From Lentisphaerota bacterium (GTDB lineage: Bacteria; Verrucomicrobiota; Kiritimatiellia; UBA8416; JAFGIZ01), in contig JAFGIZ010000032.1 of NCBI GenBank assembly GCA_016929365.1, positions 1 to 5,767 of the forward strand: a stretch of 5,767 bases of DNA, in the 5' to 3' direction. A program made the position numbers and the translations under genes. Below the pieces are notes generated by a model, which saw only the letters and a list, made by a program, of their open reading frames with translations, had not been told where the DNA came from and ran no database searches. Each line of letters opens with the position of its first letter. The stretch's first letter is position 1. Below, piece after piece: positions 5,008 to 5,767 of this stretch.

Positions 5008-5767
5008 ATGAGAAAACGGGATGCCTCGGACGTGCTCGCGAGTCTTGTCGCCGTGGTCTCGGATGCCGCCGCGGTGTGGGGCGGGTTCCTGGGGGCCACG
5101 TGGCTGCGTTTCGACAGCGGCTGGATTCCCCTGCTACGGGGGCGTCCGGACGGGCTTTACGTGCTGTACGGTGGCGGCGCAGCGGCGGCGACGCTCGCGA
5201 TGCTGCTGGTGTTCCGCTGGCAGGGGCTTTTTGTCCGGCCGCAGATCGGTTCTTTTGTGAACAAGATTCCGCGTCTGGTCCGCTCGATTGCGATCGGGCT
5301 GGTCCTGACGACGGTCCTGGCCTTTGCCGTTCAGAACGAGATCGAATACTCGCGGCTGGCTATCGGGTTATCGGGTCTGACGGTGACCTTCCTGGTGCTT
5401 CTGGAACGCTACATTTTGTTCCGCATCGAGTGGAACCTGGCGCGGCACAGCCGGCGTTCGAACCGGGTGCTGATCCTGGGAACCGACGCGGTTGCGGCCC
5501 ATCTGCAGCGCACGCTGCGGCGCGAAGCGATGCTGCGTTCGAAGGTGATCGGCTTCCTGCGGACCGACCTGGGAGAGCCCGATGCCGGCATATCGGCCGA
5601 GCTGGTGAAAGGCACGGTGGGGGAACTGCCGGCCTTCCTGCGTGAGCACGAGGTGGACCAGATTATCCTGGCGGGAACGGGGGTGCCGCACGACCGGATC
5701 GTGGAGATTATTTTGCTCTGCGAGCATAACCTCATTACGTTCAACATGGTGCCGGACCTGTTCCGGA
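5008..5767 (+). CDS. Exopolysaccharide polyprenyl glycosylphosphotransferase (WcaJ-like), N-terminal part
   Basis: The visible 253 residues are the N-terminal half of a membrane sugar-phosphate transferase. Enzymes of this family start repeat-unit synthesis for exopolysaccharide, capsule or O-antigen by moving a sugar-1-phosphate onto undecaprenyl phosphate. After the basic start MRKRD there are four probable membrane helices, at about residues 9-33, 52-70, 92-108 and 116-135. The segment FRWQGLFVRPQIG between helices two and three is typical of the family. A Rossmann-like nucleotide-binding domain (CoA_binding_3 type) follows from about 152: NRVLILGTDAVAAHLQRTLR, then SKVIGFLRTD and VDQIILAGTG. 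The catalytic sugar transferase domain would lie beyond the window edge, so the sugar specificity and completeness are unknown. The ATG at 5008 is the first in-frame start and has no Shine-Dalgarno sequence. GTG at 5032 is a possible but less likely alternative, as it would remove the basic N-terminus. The gene is divergent from atpB. Confidence 0.88.
   Translation, partial: MRKRDASDVLASLVAVVSDAAAVWGGFLGATWLRFDSGWIPLLRGRPDGLYVLYGGGAAAATLAMLLVFRWQGLFVRPQIGSFVNKIPRLVRSIAIGLVLTTVLAFAVQNEIEYSRLAIGLSGLTVTFLVLLERYILFRIEWNLARHSRRSNRVLILGTDAVAAHLQRTLRREAMLRSKVIGFLRTDLGEPDAGISAELVKGTVGELPAFLREHEVDQIILAGTGVPHDRIVEIILLCEHNLITFNMVPDLFR

Noticed and set aside
5076..5645. A 189-codon plus-strand open frame inside the glycosylphosphotransferase gene
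   Set aside because: It is out of frame with the gene that shows membrane helices and a nucleotide-fold motif, and its own translation matches nothing I know.
1..5767. Mobile elements, CRISPR arrays, tRNA genes or foreign islands
   Set aside because: I saw no transposase or integrase motif, regularly spaced direct repeats, tRNA-like cloverleaf or abrupt change in base composition. The genes are typical chromosomal housekeeping genes.

Overview
The window is a GC-rich (well over half G+C by eye), densely coded stretch of bacterial chromosome. All but one of its genes lie on the minus strand. It holds housekeeping genes only. I see no mobile element, CRISPR array, tRNA/rRNA or phage gene, and no gene-free stretch longer than about 120 bases. 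A periplasmic tail-specific protease with a signal peptide, together with a polyprenyl-phosphate sugar transferase, points to a Gram-negative organism. The HU variant and the protease variant look to me like those of the Verrucomicrobiota/Kiritimatiellota/Lentisphaerota (PVC) group. That placement rests on recall and is only a modest-confidence inference.

Layout, reading the minus strand from right to left. Positions 4923-2867 carry atpB, atpE, atpF and atpH (subunits a, c, b and delta of F-type ATP synthase), closely packed with gaps of 32, 1 and 11 nt. The usual next genes (atpA, atpG, atpD, atpC) do not follow. About 120 nt after atpH comes a gene for an HU/IHF-type DNA-binding protein (2745-2473), with its own likely promoter and a strong intrinsic terminator. 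The terminator's U-tract ends only a few bases before the start codon of a 710-residue Tsp/Prc-type S41 protease (2408-276). The protease stop codon overlaps the GTG start of an exonuclease III homologue, which runs off the left edge.

On the right, an 84-bp spacer (4924-5007) separates atpB from a divergent plus-strand gene. This gene begins at 5008 and runs off the right edge. It encodes the N-terminal membrane and nucleotide-fold part of an exopolysaccharide polyprenyl glycosylphosphotransferase (WcaJ-like). Core-promoter-like elements on both strands of this spacer end within 5-7 nt of the two start codons. Leaderless transcription is therefore a real possibility for the sugar transferase gene.

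How the genes work together: AtpB, AtpE and AtpF form the membrane Fo part (proton channel, c-ring and stator stalk), and AtpH (delta) ties the stalk to F1. F1 must be encoded elsewhere. The residues visible in AtpE argue for proton rather than sodium coupling. HU, Tsp, ExoIII and the sugar transferase are neighbours without an obvious functional link to ATP synthase. I did not find a new biological system. The points most worth a second look are the ATP synthase cluster that stops after atpH, the terminator abutting the protease start, and the compact divergent promoter.
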